Shown here piece by piece: positions 22,101 through 35,900 of a stretch of DNA of 64,000 nt. Source of the stretch: Brassica napus. Lineage: Eukaryota > Streptophyta > Magnoliopsida > Brassicales > Brassicaceae. The stretch spans positions 13,355,726 through 13,419,725 of the forward strand of contig NC_063437.1 in the NCBI RefSeq assembly GCF_020379485.1. The letters are read 5' to 3'. The notes under the pieces were generated by a model. It was not told the origin of the DNA. It saw only the letters and a list, made by a program, of their open reading frames with translations, and did no database searches. How positions within the stretch are numbered: position 1 is the stretch's first letter; every line of letters starts with the position of its first letter. The position numbers were made by a program, and so were the translations under genes.

Positions 22101-22809
22101 TCTATATTATTAAAATAGAAGTACAAAACAAAATTTCTCTATTTTAAGTGTTTTACTACAACTTCTCCATTCCTTTTTGAACCAATTCTAACAACTTCAT
22201 TTATTATCTTCACCGTAATAATTCTACATATATATGAACTCTCTTTTCATATGTTTTATTCACCGTCTTTACATCATAATACAATTACTTCGTAAATTAT
22301 GTGTCTCATTTTCAAATTTTTTTTGTAAAAAATGAATATTTTTTATATATAAAGACATAAAAATATTAAAGTTATAATATAATTTGTGAATATATATATA
22401 ACTATACTAAGGCTTTTTTGGGTTATTCTCTCACATCTACTAAATTAAGTGGTTAACTTACTTTATTTTAAGAAATATAAAGTTTTATTCATTTAAACTG
22501 TAAAATATAAATAGTCAATATATATAATATATAAATAAAAGATAAATTAATCTGTTGATATATTATTTTACATAAATTTTCATATTAATCCAATAAGATA
22601 AATATATGATAAGAAATGTATGTAATACAGTTGACGGGTCAAAAAATAAAATACTAATATATATAATAAACTTATTGTGTTTAGAAATATCATATTTAAA
22701 ATTATCTAATAAGGATAAATGTTAAAATATATACCGTCATTTATACAAAGCAAATATTTTTTATACAAAAAAAAAAAACACCCGAATAGATATGTGAGTC
22801 ATGCACTAG
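22101..22809 (+). mobile_element. Helitron-like segment, unit 1
   Basis: Starts TCTATATTATTAAAATAG after A and ends CTAG before T. The only 3' hairpin is weak (CACCCG...). It recurs at 26823-27531 and 31545-32253 in units 2 and 3, so it was present before the array formed. No coding capacity. Confidence 0.4.
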
Positions 22810-23709
22810 TTAATTTTAAATAATTAGACTATTAGAAGCTTGACGAATAATCAATTCTTCCATCTCTCCTCTTTTGACCTTAACTTTTATTTCATTTCTT
22901 TATTTAGTTCATGAGATACTCATAAAAATCCAGCCAATGGACATGCCGTTATAGTTTTCTCCTCCATTCATCTTATTTTTACCAGACTCTTTAACTTCAC
23001 CACTTCTGACTTTTCGGTTTAAGAGATCTAAGATCAGTATGAATATTTTAGAAAACTGATTTGATTTTGGTTTAGTTCTTTTCTTTTGGTACGGTTCGGT
23101 TCTTCGATTTCGGATAAATGTACTTACGCGTAATTCTAACATTAATAGAATAATCAAAATAAATTTGATTTGGTCCCTTAAACTTCTTGAATGATTGAGA
23201 TTCTTTAGCTATTTCATAGGATAATTTTTACACATTTGGTAGAGCATAATATTTTCATCAGCTTTTTATTTATGATTATATTAAAAAGTTGTAGGGAAAA
23301 ATCCTAAGTTTTCTAATTTATCTTTGATATATCTAACTATATTTATGATTATTTATTATTTTATTCAATATTGTTCAGTGAGACCAAGATAGTGTCTTCA
23401 AGCAAGTCATCATGATTATATTCCAGCATTTGTATCGAGAATTACTTTTAGAAGTCAGACTCTCTAGACAAATTTGACGTCTCAAAAACTTAGTTTTTCC
23501 CTACAAATTTTGTAAAATTAGAAAATGGTATTTGTAACATATTATTTAATTTAATTTTGGTATTTGAACTAAAAGTTTACGAGCATGATACGGATTGAAG
23601 TCTAGTAATACATAAATGGTATTATAAGAAAAAATATGTATTAATTAATAAGTAGATAACCTTTTGTTTTCACTTTTAAAATAACATAAAAATAAAATAC
23701 TCAAAAACT

Positions 23710-24006
23710 TCAATGTAAATTGGACTTTGTGCAAAGAGACTTTAACAGAAAACGAACGTAAGGCTCGTTCGGGAAGAGGATTGGCCAACATAAATCTGTA
23801 ACATTAACAACGGTTCCACAACATGCTTTCTTGAGCCCACCGAAACTGAAATGAAAATGAAAAATATTGCGTAGATATTGGCGGCATCCTTCTGTAATGT
23901 TCCTAAATGTGTTTTTACACCCTTCAGGATCTGTCGGCTGAGCATTCGGATATGACAAAGTCATTGCGAAAACAAGAACCATAATCAAAAAAGCAGTTCT
24001 CATCAT
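23710..24006 (-). CDS. ECA1/prolamin-like secreted Cys-rich protein, copy 1
   Basis: 98 residues from the ATG at 24006; the longer frame to 24042 would need TTG. The signal peptide is MMRTAFLIMVLVFAMTLSY. The mature part has six cysteines with a CC pair (EGC, EGC, KKACC, DLCW, SLC) and ends LFPNEPYVRFLLKSLC, typical of the plant prolamin-like/ECA1 gametogenesis-related family (the EC1/DUF784 group). Family members are mostly secreted in egg or central cell and act at fertilisation; that role here is inference. TATAAAT lies on the minus strand near 24092-24097. Predicted N-glycosylation sites include NIT and NVT. Copy 1 differs from copies 2 and 3 at several residues. Confidence 0.85.
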   Translation of the reverse strand: MMRTAFLIMVLVFAMTLSYPNAQPTDPEGCKNTFRNITEGCRQYLRNIFHFHFSFGGLKKACCGTVVNVTDLCWPILFPNEPYVRFLLKSLCTKSNLH

Positions 24007-26822
24007 CTTAGATTCCTTTTGATTAAGCAAATTAGAAATCAAAAGAATTTAGTTGATAGTGCTTGTGTGTCGATGATGATGATAGAGCCAATTTATACTT
24101 GTTTTATACAATCTTTTTAATTAGAAAGTCTAGATATGGGTTTAGCCAAATAGGTATGTCTTTTATTTATAGATTGAGTACATTTGACCTGTTCATGTAA
24201 ATAAATAAATATGATCACGTTAGAGTTATTATTCATCTTACCCAGCCACTTAATTAATATTCTTTCTTATTAATCTTTTTGACCAGATTATGACACTTTA
24301 TTACTTAGTCAAATAAATAATTAAGAAAATGACCTTTTAGTCTTAAACTTTCAAAAAAAAAATCAGAAAAAACTTTGAACTCGAAAACAGACCATTTAAT
24401 TCCTGAACTCTTAGTCAAATAAGAAAAAACCTTAAACAATGATTGACCAAGCCTTTTTAACACTCTAATTAATCTTCCATTAATTTGTTTGACTGAAGTT
24501 AAATCACTAATCTAAGTAGATTTGTTAAAACAAAAAAACCAAATCTAAACACGAAAAGTTCCAGTTCATCATTCTTAAATTCCTAATTTTCATCTCTCTA
24601 TTCGCAAACATCTCTCAAGATCATTACCGAACATTACCAAACAATCAACATAAGCCATCTTAAAATTCATTACCATAGCTAGCCGTCGGCATTCAGTTCG
24701 GTTCAGTTCCAATATGGTTCTCTGGTTCTAGAAGTTTAAAATATGTTAGATTATATAGAAAGTTTGTTTCGGTTTGGTTCAGTTATTTTTGTTTTTGGTT
24801 CAGTTCGGATATCAAAGTCGAGCAGACTTATATCCAAAGTAATATCGGATCCCATTCAGTTCTGGTTTGGTTTCGATTTTCGGTTAATTTGCGTTAAAAA
24901 AGTAAAAAATATCAGGGGTTTTCACATTAAATATCAAAAAATTGGGTTTTCAGATAAAAAATATTGTATAAGTCAGATAATTTAAGTATTTTGGATAAAA
25001 AGTATTCTATTAATTCATTTTTGGGTATTTCGACTTGTAAATATTATTTTTATATTATTTGATTATTTTAATACTAAATATAGTTAATATTTGTAAATAT
25101 ATAAATTATATTATAGATATTTGGGTACCCATTCGGTTCTAGGTTTGGTTTCGACTTTTGGTTTTAGAAATATATGATCCACTAGTATAATTGATAGGAT
25201 CTAATTCAACCTTCTGTTCAGTTCTTCGGTTCTGGATAAATGTCAAAATACAATTCCTTGTAATGAAGTAAATGGTACTCAAATTCTAGATCATTTCCTT
25301 TCTAAAGACAGTGTCGTAAAAAAGTTTTCTTAATTTTTGTTTATGTGGATCTGTAGATGTAGTAGGTGTTTTGATTTTGATATCATATAACATACCCAAC
25401 AGCTCTTTATCCCTTCATTTTTGAGGGATTTTTCATTACAATATATTCTTATCTTCAAAAATTTTGAAAGGGTGAATAAACACTCTCAAATTTAAAAGTG
25501 CACAATTCATTCTACCAAATACTATTTTTGTTTTTCAGTGTGGTCTTAACAATCCCGCGAATTTATAATACATTTCAGTACCAATCTTATCGTTTAAAGG
25601 CTATCTATTACACCAAGTTCATGATAGAAAAGAATTGTACTCGTGACCAGAAAGCGTATGTGCATATCTCGATATTAGCTCTTTGATACATCTTAAGAAC
25701 AGATCTATGATCTTTACGCAAAGTACAACACTTCCCAACAGCACACCTGCCATTCGCTAAGACAGTCATTTCCAAGCCAAAAGAAACTTTCCAGTAACAT
25801 GTTTTTAAATAATCTAGTGCTAAAAGTTGGTTCCTATTTACGGTTGGTTGTTAAAATTTGTGAGTGTTAAAATCTGTACTCAAATGTAAGTGGTTGTTTT
25901 TTAAATGTCTCGAAACTAAACTTAAGAGTTAATGAAGATTCTAGGAAGGATACCATGATTCTTGTGATAGACAGTTACTGAAATCAGCTCATCGGACAGA
26001 AAGTCCAGCCTCATCTCTTCTTGGTTCTTCAAATCAAAGACACGAAATCAGTAAAAAGGAAAATATTAAAACAGAAAACCTTGCAGGTTTATCTAAATTC
26101 AAGCTCTGAGTGGTGGTATCACAAGTCATTAAATACCTAAAATAAGTATCTTACATAAATAATTAACTCAGATACTTAGTCTAATATCTTTTGGTATTAT
26201 TTTTCTTCTATATAGTCGAGTTTATCGGATTCATATGTTTTCACTTAGGATTTATAAGATATGATATGTTTATACATATTTTTGAGTTTTGTTCTCTAAT
26301 TTCATTATCCAAACTTTTTGATTTCATTTGTCAAAAATTAAACTAGAAACTACAAGAATTGTGACTATTAAATTTCTCGTTTCAATTTTTTTTTTATCGT
26401 TATTTCACTGGATCTTTTTTAGGTTTTGGGTTTAACTAAGTCCAAAAAGTATTTTGGAACCAAAAACCCGATTAAGATTTGTTCAATGGATCAGTTACGT
26501 GAATTCTGAATCCTAAGACAACCCAAAATTATATTAGATGTAACAGGTTTTTAAAAATGTTACTAATCCCGAACCAAACTCGCATCAAACTTTTATAATA
26601 CCTGAATAGAGCTGAAATTCATAAACCCAAAAATTCGATTAAACCCGAACCAAAATCTTAGTGAACCCAAACCAAAAAACGATAGGTTTCCCAAAAACCC
26701 ACCTTAGACAAATCTATAGAGTGATTTTTCTTTAAAAATCTGATGTGTCTCACCCGGTGAAGGAGTTGCTGAGATGGCTCATATAAAAACAACATATTTC
26801 TACTATATATATGGATATTTTA

Positions 26823-27531
26823 TCAATATTATTAAAATAGAAGTACAAAATAGAACTTCTCTATTTTAAGTGTTTTACTACAACTTCTGCATTCCTTTTT
26901 GAACTAATTCTAACAACTTCATTTATTATCTTCACCATAATAATTCTACATATTTATGAACTCTCTTTTCATATGTTTTATTAACTGTCTTTACATCACA
27001 ATACAATTACTTCGTAAATTATGTATCTCATTTTCAATAATTGTTTTTTTTAATGAATATTTTTTTTATATAAATACATATAAATATTAAAGTTATAATA
27101 TAATTTGTGAAAATATATATAATTGTAATAAGGCGTTTTGGTTATTCTCTCAAATCTACTAAATTAATTGGTTCACTTATTTATTTTAAGAAATATAAAG
27201 TTTTATTCATTTAAACTGTAAAACATAAATAGTCAATTTATATAATTTATAAATAAAATATAAATTAATCTGTTAATATATTATTTTACATACATTTTCA
27301 TATTAATCCAATATGATGAATATATGATAAGAAATGTATTTGATACAGTTGACGGGTCAAAAAAATAAAAATACTAATATATATTATAAAATTATCTTGT
27401 TTAGAAATATCATATTTAAAATTATTTATTAAGGATAAATGTTAAAATATCTACCGCCATTTATACAAAGCAAGTATTTATTTCTACAAAAATAAAAAAA
27501 CACCCGAATAGATATGTGAGTTATGCACTAG
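26823..27531 (+). mobile_element. Helitron-like segment, unit 2
   Basis: Same position in unit 2 as 22101-22809. TC start and CTAG end between A and T. Confidence 0.4.
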
Positions 27532-28435
27532 TTAATTTTAAATAATTAGACTATTAGAAGCTTGATGAAGAATCAATTCTTCCATCTCTCCTCTTTTGCC
27601 CTTAACTTTTATTTCATTTCTTTATGTTAGTTCATGAGATACTCATAAAAATCCAGCAAACGGACATGCCGTTAGAGTATTCTCCTCCATTTATCTTATT
27701 TTTACCAGACTCTTTAACTTCACCACTTCTGAATTTTCGGTTTTAGAGATCTAAGTTCAGTACGAATATTTTAAAAAACTGATTTGATTTTGGTTTAGTT
27801 CTTTTCTTTTGGTATGGTTCGGTTCTTCGATTTCAAGTAAATGTACTTACGCTTAATTCTAACATTAATAGAATAATCAAAATAAATTTTATTTGGTCCC
27901 TTAAACTTCTTAAATGATTGAGATTCTTTAGCTATTTCCTAGGATAATTTTTACACATTTGGTAGAGCATAGTATTTTCATCAGCTTTTTACTTATGATT
28001 ATATAAAAAAAGTTGTAGGGAAAAATCCTAAGTTTTCTAATTTATCTTTGATATATCTATTATTTTTTAATCTATATTTATTATTTTATTCAATATTGTT
28101 CAGCGAGACCCAGATAGTGTCTTCCAACAAGTCATCATGATTATATTCCAACATTTGTATCGGGAATTACCTTTAGAAGTCATACTCTCTAGATAAATTT
28201 GACGTCTCGAAAACTTAGTTTTCCTCTACAAATTTAGTAAAATTAAAAAATGGTATTTGTAACATATTATTTAATTTAATTTTTGTATTTGAACTAAAAG
28301 TTTACGAGCATGATACGGATTAAAGTCTAGTAATACATAAATGGTATTATAAGGAAAAATATGTATTATTTAATAAGTAGATAACTTTTTATTTTCACTT
28401 TTTAAAATATCATAAAAATAAAATACTCAAAAACT

Positions 28436-28732
28436 TCAATGTAAATTTGACTTTGTGCAAAGAGACTTTAACAGAAAACGAACGTAAGGCTCGCTCGGGA
28501 AGAGGATTGGCCAACATAAATCTGTAACATTAATAACGGTTCCACAACATGCTTTCTTGAGCCCACCGAAACTGAAATGAAAATGAAAAATATCGCGTAG
28601 ATATTGGCGGCATCCTTCTGTAGTGTTCCTAAATGCGTTTTTACACCCTTCAGGATCTGTCGGCTGAGCATTCGGATATGACAAAGTCATTGCGAAAACA
28701 AGAACCATAATCAAAAAAGCAGTTCTCATCAT
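28436..28732 (-). CDS. ECA1/prolamin-like secreted Cys-rich protein, copy 2
   Basis: 98 residues from the ATG at 28732, with the same signal peptide, six cysteines and promoter as copy 1. Changes against copy 1 include T to A and I to T in the first loop, N to D before IFHFHF, V to I after CGTV, and N to S in LFPSEP, which alters the conserved FPNEP. No frame break is present. It lies in array unit 2. Three intact copies suggest dosage or diversification, though the copies may simply be young. Confidence 0.85.
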   Translation of the reverse strand: MMRTAFLIMVLVFAMTLSYPNAQPTDPEGCKNAFRNTTEGCRQYLRDIFHFHFSFGGLKKACCGTVINVTDLCWPILFPSEPYVRFLLKSLCTKSNLH

Positions 28733-31544
28733 CTTAGATTCCTTTTGATTAAGCAAATTAGAAATCAAAAGAATTTAGTTGATAGTGCTTGTGTGTCGAT
28801 GATGATGATAGAGCCAATTTATACTTGTTTTATACAATCTTTTTGGTTAGAAAGTCTAGATATGGGTTTAGCCAAATAAGTATGTCTTTTATTTGTAGAT
28901 TGAGTACATTTGACCTGTTCATGTAAATAAATAAATAAATATGACCACGTTAGAGTTATTATTCATCTTACCCAGCCACTTAATTAATATTCTTTCTTAT
29001 TAATCTTTTGACCAGATTATTACACTTCATTACTTAGTCAAATATATAATAGAGTAAATGACCATTTACTCCTAAACTTTCAAAAAAAAATTAAGAAAAA
29101 ACTTTGAACTCGAAAACAGACCATTTAATTCCTGAACTCTTAGTCAAATAAGAAAAAACCTTAAACAATCGTTGACCAAGCCTTTTTAACACTCTAATTA
29201 ATCTTCCATTAATTTGTTTGACAGAAGTTAAATCACTAATCAATGTCGTTTTGATAAAAGGAAAAACCTAATCTAAACACGAAAAGTTCCAGTTCATCTT
29301 TCTTAAATTCCTAATTTTCATCTCTCCATTCACAAACATCTCTCAAGATCATTACCGAACATTACCAAACAATCAACGTAAACCATCTTAAACTTCATTA
29401 CCATAGCTAGCCGTTGGCATTCAGTTCTCGGTTCAGTTCCAATTTGGTTCTCCGGTTCTAGAAGTTTAAAATATGTTAGATTATATAGAAAGTTTGTTTC
29501 GGTTTGGTTCAGTTATTTTTGTTTTTGGTTCAGTTCGGATATCAAAGTCGAGCAGACTTATATCCAAAGTAATATCGGATCCCATTCAGTTCTGGTTTGG
29601 TTCTGATTTTTGGTTAATTTTGGTTAATAAAACATATCAGGGGTTTTCACATTAAATATCAAAAAATTGGGTTTTCAGATAAAAAATATTGTATAAGTCA
29701 GATAATTTAAGTATTTTGGATAAAAAGTATTCTATTAATTTATTTTTGGGTATTTCGACTTGTAAATATTATTTTTATATTATTTGATTATTTTAATACT
29801 AAATATAGTTAATATTTATAAATATATAAATTATATTATAGATATTTGGGTACCCATTCGGTTCTAGGTTTGGTTTCGACTTTTGGTTTTAGAAATATAT
29901 GATCCACTAGTATAATTGATAGGTTCTAATTCAACCTTCGGTTCAGTTCTTCGGTTAAGGATAAATATCAAAATACAATTCCTTGTAGTGAAGTAAATGG
30001 TACTCAAATTCTAGATCATTTCCTTTCTAAAAGACAGTGTCGTAAACAAGTTTTCTTAATTTTGGTTTATGTGGATCTGCAGATGTAGTAGGTGTTTTGA
30101 TTTTGATATATTATAACATACCCAACAGCTCTTTATCCCTTCATTTTTGAGGGATTTTTCATTACAATATATTCTTATTTCACAAATTTTGAAAGGGTGA
30201 ATAAACACTCTCAAATTTAAAAGTGCACAATTCATTCTACCAAATACTATTTTTTTCCAGTGTGGTCTTAACAATCCCACAAATTTTTAATACATTTCAG
30301 TACCAATCTTATCGTTTAAAGGCTATCTATTACACCAAGTTCATGATAGAAAAGAAATGTACTCGTGACCAGAAAGTGTGTGTGCATATTTCGATATTAG
30401 CTCTCTGAAACATCTTAAGAACAGATCTATGATCTTTACGCAAAGTATAGAAGTTCCCAACAGCACACCTGCCATTCACTAAGACAGTCATTTCCAAGCC
30501 AAAGAAAACTTTCCAGTTACATGTTTTTAAATAATCTAGTGCTAAAAGTTGGTTCCTATTTACGGTTGGTTGTTAAAATTTGTGAGTGTTAAAATCTGTA
30601 CTCAAATGTAAGTGGTTGTTTTTTAAATTTCTCGAAACTAAACTTAAGAGTTAATGAAGATTCTAGGAAGGATACCATGAATCTGGTGATAGACAGTTAC
30701 TGAAATCAGCTCATCGGACAGAAAGTCCAGCCTCATCTCTTCTTGGTTCTTCAAATCAGAGACACAAAATCAGTAAAAAGGAAAATATTAAGACAGAAAA
30801 CCTTGCAGGTTTATCTAAATTCAAGCTCTGAGTGGTGGTATCACAAGTCATTAAATACCTAAAATAAGTATCTTACATAAATAATTAACTCAGATACTTA
30901 GTCTAATATCTTTTGGTATTATTTTTCTTCTATATAGTCGAGTTTATCGGATTCATGTGTTTTCACTTAGGATTTATAAGATATGATATGTTTATACATA
31001 TTTTTGAGTTTTGTTCTCTAATTTCATTATCCAAACTTTTTGATTTCATTTGTCAAAAATTAAACTAGAAACTAAAAGAATTGTGACTATTAAATTTCTC
31101 GTTTCAATTTTTTTTTTATCGTTATTTCACTGGATCTTTTTTAGGTTTTGGTTTTAACTAAGTCCAAAAAGTATTTTGGAACCAAAAACCCGATTAAGAT
31201 TTGTTCAATGGATCAGTTACGTGAATTCTGAATCCTAAGACAACCCAAAATTATATTAGATGTAACAGGTTTTTAAAAATGTTACTAATCCCGAACCAAA
31301 CTCGCATCAAACTTTTATAATACCTGAATAGAGCTGAAATTCATAAATCCAAAAATCCGATTAAACCTGAACCAAAATCTTAGTGAACCCAAACCAAGAC
31401 ACGATAGGTTTCCCAAATACCCACCTTAGACAAATCTATAGAGTGATTTTTCTTTAAAAATCTGATGTGTCTCACCCGGTGAAGGAGTTGCTGAGATGGC
31501 TCATATAAAAACAACATATTTCTACTATATATATGGATATTTTA

Positions 31545-32253
31545 TCAATATTATTAAAATAGAAGTACAAAACAGAACTTCTCTATTTTAAGTGTTTTAC
31601 TACAACTTCTGCATTCCTTTTTCAACTAATTCTAACAAGTTCATATCTTCACCATAATAATTCTACATATTTATGAACTCTCTTTTCATATTTTTTATTA
31701 ACTGTCTTTACATCACAATACAATTACTTCGTAAATTATGTATCTCATTTTCAATAATTGTTTTTTAAAAAATAATGAATATTTTTTATATAAATACATA
31801 TAAATATTAAAGTTATAATATAATTTGTGAAAATATATATAACTGTAATAAGGCGTTTTTGGGTTATTCTCTCAAATCTACTAAATTAATTGGTTCACCT
31901 AGTTTATTTTAAGAAATATAAAGTTTTATTCATTTAAACTGTAAAATATAAATTGTCAATTTATATAATTTATAAATAAAATATAAATTAATCTGTTAAT
32001 ATATTATTTTACATACATTTTCATATTAATCCAATACGATGAATATATGATAAGAAATGTATTTTATACAGTTGACGGGTCAAAAAAATAAAAATACTAA
32101 TATATATTATAAACTTATCTTGTTTAGAAATATCATATTTAAAATTATTTATTAAAGATAAATGTTAAAATATCTACCGCCATTTATACAAAGCAAGTAT
32201 TTATTTATACAAAAAAAAAAAACACCCGAATAGATATGTGAGTTATGCACTAG
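31545..32253 (+). mobile_element. Helitron-like segment, unit 3
   Basis: Same position in unit 3 as 22101-22809. TC start and CTAG end between A and T. Confidence 0.4.
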
Positions 32254-33151
32254 TTAATTTTAAATAATTAGACTATTAGAAGCTTGATGAATAATCAATT
32301 CTTCCATCTCTCCTCTTTTGCCCTTAACTTTTATTTCATTTTATGTTAGTTCATGAGATACTCATAAAAATCCAGCCAACGGACATGCCGTAAGAGTATT
32401 CTCCTCCATTTATCTTATTTTTACCAGACTCTTTAACTTCACCACTTCTGAATTTTCGGTTTTAGAGATCTAAGTTCAGTACGAATATTTTAAAAAACTG
32501 ATTTGATTTTGGTTTAGTTCTTTTCTTTTGGTATGGTTCGGTTCTTTGATTTCAGGTAAATGTACTTACGCTTAATTCTAACATTAATAGAATAATCAAA
32601 ATAAATTTGATTTGGTCCCTTAAACTTCTTAAATGATTGAGATTCTTTAGCTATTTCATAGGATAATTTTTACACATTTGGTAGAGCATAATATTTTCGT
32701 CATCATTTTATTTATGATTATATAAAAAAGTTGTAGGGAAAAATCCTAAGTTTTCTAATTTATCTTTGATATATCTATTATTTTTTAATCTATATTTATT
32801 ATTTTATTCAATATTGTTCAGCGAGACCCAGATAGCGTCTTCCAACAAGTCATCATGATTATATTCCAACATTTGTATCGGGAATTACCTTTAGAAGTCA
32901 GACTCTCTAGATAAATTTGGTCTCGAAAACTTAGTTTTTCTCTACAAATTTTGTAAAATTAAAAAATGATTTTTGTAACATATTATTTAATTTAATTTTT
33001 GTATTTGAACTAAAAGTTTACGAGCATGATATGGATTAAAGTCTAGTAATACATAAATGGTATTATAAGGAAAAATATGTATTAATTAATAAGTAGATAA
33101 CCTTTTATTTTCACTTTTTAAAATATCATAAAAATAAAATACTCAAAAACT

Positions 33152-33448
33152 TCAATGTAAATTTGACTTTGTGCAAAGAGACTTTAACAGAAAACGAACG
33201 TAAGGCTCGTTCGGGAATAGGATTGGCCAACATAAATCTGTAACATTAATAACGGTTCCACAACATGCTTTCTTGAGCCCACCGAAACTGAAATGAAAAT
33301 GAAAAATATCGTGTAGATATTGGCGGCATCCTTCTGTAGTGTTCCTAAATGCGTTTTTACACCCTTCAGGATCTGTCGGCTGAGCATTCGGATATGACAA
33401 AGTCATTGCGAAAACAAGAACCATAATCAAAAAAGCAGTTCTCATCAT
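33152..33448 (-). CDS. ECA1/prolamin-like secreted Cys-rich protein, copy 3
   Basis: 98 residues from the ATG at 33448, intact. It shares with copy 2 the changes NAFRNTTEGC and CGTVIN, has H in YLHDIF where copies 1 and 2 have R, and keeps the LFPNEP of copy 1. All six cysteines are kept. The nearly identical upstream region keeps the TATA box. As the youngest pair, copies 2 and 3 probably arose by unequal crossover between units. Confidence 0.85.
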   Translation of the reverse strand: MMRTAFLIMVLVFAMTLSYPNAQPTDPEGCKNAFRNTTEGCRQYLHDIFHFHFSFGGLKKACCGTVINVTDLCWPILFPNEPYVRFLLKSLCTKSNLH

Positions 33449-35527
33449 CTTAGATTCCTTTTGATTAAGCAAATTAGAAATCAAAAGAATTTAGTTGATA
33501 GTGCTTGTGTGTCGATGATGATGATAGAGCCAATTTATACATGTTTTATACAATCTTTTTAGTTAGAAAGTCTAGATATGGGTTTAGCCAAATAGGTATG
33601 TCTTTTATTTGTAGATTGAGTACATTTGACCTGTTCATTTAAATAAATAAATATGACCACGTTAGAGTTATTATTCATCTTACCCAGCCACTTAATTAAT
33701 ATTCTTTCTTATTAATCTTTTGACCAGATTATTACACTTCATTACTTATTCAAATATATAATAGAGTAAATGACCTTTTACTCCTAAACTTTCAAAAAAC
33801 AAAATCAGAAAAAACTTTGAACTCGAAAACAGACCATTTAATTCATGAACTCTTAGTCAAATACGAAAAAACCTTAAACAATCGTTGACCAAGCCTTTTT
33901 AACACTCTAATTAATCTTCCATTAATTTGTTTGACAGAAGTTAAATCACTAATCAATGTCGTTTTGATAAAAGGAAAAACCTAATCTAAACACGAAAAGT
34001 TCCAGTTCATCTTTCTTAAATTCCTAATTTTCATCTCATTACCGAACATTACCCAACAATCAACGTAAACAATCTTAAAGTTCATTACCATAGCTAGCCG
34101 TTGGCATTCAGTTCTCGGTTCAGTTCCAATTTGGTTCTCCGGTTCTAGAAGTTTAAAATATGTTGATTATATAGAAAGTTTGTTTCTGTTTGGTTCAGTT
34201 ATTTTTGTTTTTGGTTCATTTCGGATATCAAAGTCGAGCAGACTTATATCCAAAGTAATATCGGATCCCATTCAGTTCTGGTTTGGTTCTGATTTTCGGT
34301 TAATTTGGGTTAAAAAGTAAAACATATCAGGGGTTTTCACATTAAATATCAAAAAATTGGGTTTTCAGATAAAAAATTGTATAAGTCAGATAATTTAAGT
34401 ATTTTGGATAAAAGTATTTTATCAATTCATTTTTGGGTGTTTTGACTTGTAAATATTATTTTTATATTATTTGATTATTTTAATACTAAATATAGTTAAT
34501 ATTCGTAAATATATAAATTATATTATAGTTATTTGGGTACCCATTCGGTTCTAGGTTTGGTTTCGACTTTTGGTTTTAGAAAATATGATCCACTAGTATA
34601 ATTGATAGGATCTAATTCAACCTTCGGTTCAGTTTTTCGGTTAAGGATAAATATCAAAATACAATTCCTTGTAGTGAAGTAAATGGTACTCAAATTCTAG
34701 ATCATTTCCCTTCTAAAAAACAGTGTCGTAAACAAGTTTTCTTAATTTTTGTTTATGTGGATCTGTAGATGTAGTAGGTGTTTTGATTTTGATATCTTAT
34801 AACATACCCAACAGCTCTTTATCCCTTCATTTTTGAGGGATTTTTCATTACAATATATTCCAATTTCACAAATTTTGAAAGGGTGAATAAACACTCTCAA
34901 ATTTAAAAGTGCACAATTCATTCTACCAAATACTATTTTTTTTTTCAGTGTGGTCTTAACAATCCCACAAATTTTTAATACATTTCAGTACCAATCTTAT
35001 CGTTTTAAGGCTATCTATGTTCATGATAGAAAAGAAATGTACTCGTGACCAGAAAGTGTGTGTGCATATTTCGATATTAGCTCTCTGAAACATCTTAAGA
35101 ACAGTTCTATGATCTTTACGCAAAGTATAGCAGTTCCCAACAGCACACCTGACATTCACTAAGACAGTCATTTCCAAGCCAAAGGAAACTTTCCAGTTAC
35201 ATGTTTTTAAATAATCTAGTGCTAAAAGTTGGTTCCTATTTACGGTTGGTTGTTAAAATTTGTGAGTGTTAAAATCTGTACTCAAATGTAAGTGATTTTT
35301 TTTTTAATTTCTCAAAAATAAACTTAAGAGTTAATTTAGATTCTAGGAAGGATACCATGATTCTGGAGATAGACAGTTACTGAAATCAGCTCATCGGACA
35401 GAAAGTCCAGCCTCATCTCTTCTTGGTTCTTCAAATCAAAGATGCGGAATCATGAAAAGGAAAATATTAAGACAGAAAACCTTGCAGGTTTATCTAAATT
35501 CAAGCTCTGAGTGGTGGTATCACAAGT

Positions 35528-35900
35528 CATTAAATACCTAAAATAAATATCTTACATAAATAATTAACTCAGATACTTATTCTAATATCTTTTGGTATTA
35601 TTTTTCTTCTATATAGTCGAGTTTATCGGATTCATGTGTTTTCACTTAGGATTTATAAGATATGATATGTTTATACATATTTTTGAGTTTTGTTCTCTAA
35701 TTTCATTATCCAAACTTTTTGATTTCATTTGTCAAAAATTAAACTAGAAACTACAAGAATTGTGACTATTAAATTTTTCGTTTCAATTTTTTTTTGATCG
35801 TTATTTCACTGGATCTTTTTTAGGTTTTGGGTTTAACTAAGTCCAAAAAGTATTTTGGAACCAAAAACCCGATTAAGATTTGTTCAATGGATCAGTTACG
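35528..35900. repeat. Truncated fourth array unit
   Basis: Matches the first ~370 bases of the units, then stops after GGATCAGTTACG and turns into unrelated sequence. It marks the right edge of the array. Confidence 0.85.

Larger units (their letters stand above)
21408..26128. repeat. Tandem array unit 1 (~4.72 kb)
   Basis: First unit of a direct tandem array. The landmark CATAAATAATTAACTCAG occurs at 21432, 26154, 30876 and 35555, giving periods of 4722, 4722 and 4679. The unit holds part of a hAT-like element, a Helitron-like segment, an ECA1-like gene and a GGTTCGG-type repeat. Confidence 0.93.
26129..30846. repeat. Tandem array unit 2 (~4.72 kb)
   Basis: Direct copy of unit 1, beginning at the junction CAAGTCATTAAATACC. 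By eye it is closer to unit 3 than to unit 1 in small indels and gene changes. Confidence 0.92.
30847..35527. repeat. Tandem array unit 3 (~4.68 kb)
   Basis: Direct copy of units 1 and 2, about 40 bases shorter through small deletions near 31640, 32340, 34040 and 35010. Confidence 0.92.

Noticed and set aside
23742..23945. Alternative-frame ORF inside each ECA1-like gene
   Set aside because: The other frame has the signal peptide and conserved cysteines; this one is an overlap by chance.
24743..24985. 80-codon frame repeated in array units 1 and 2
   Set aside because: Low-complexity reading of a CGGTTCGG-type repeat; not kept open in unit 3.
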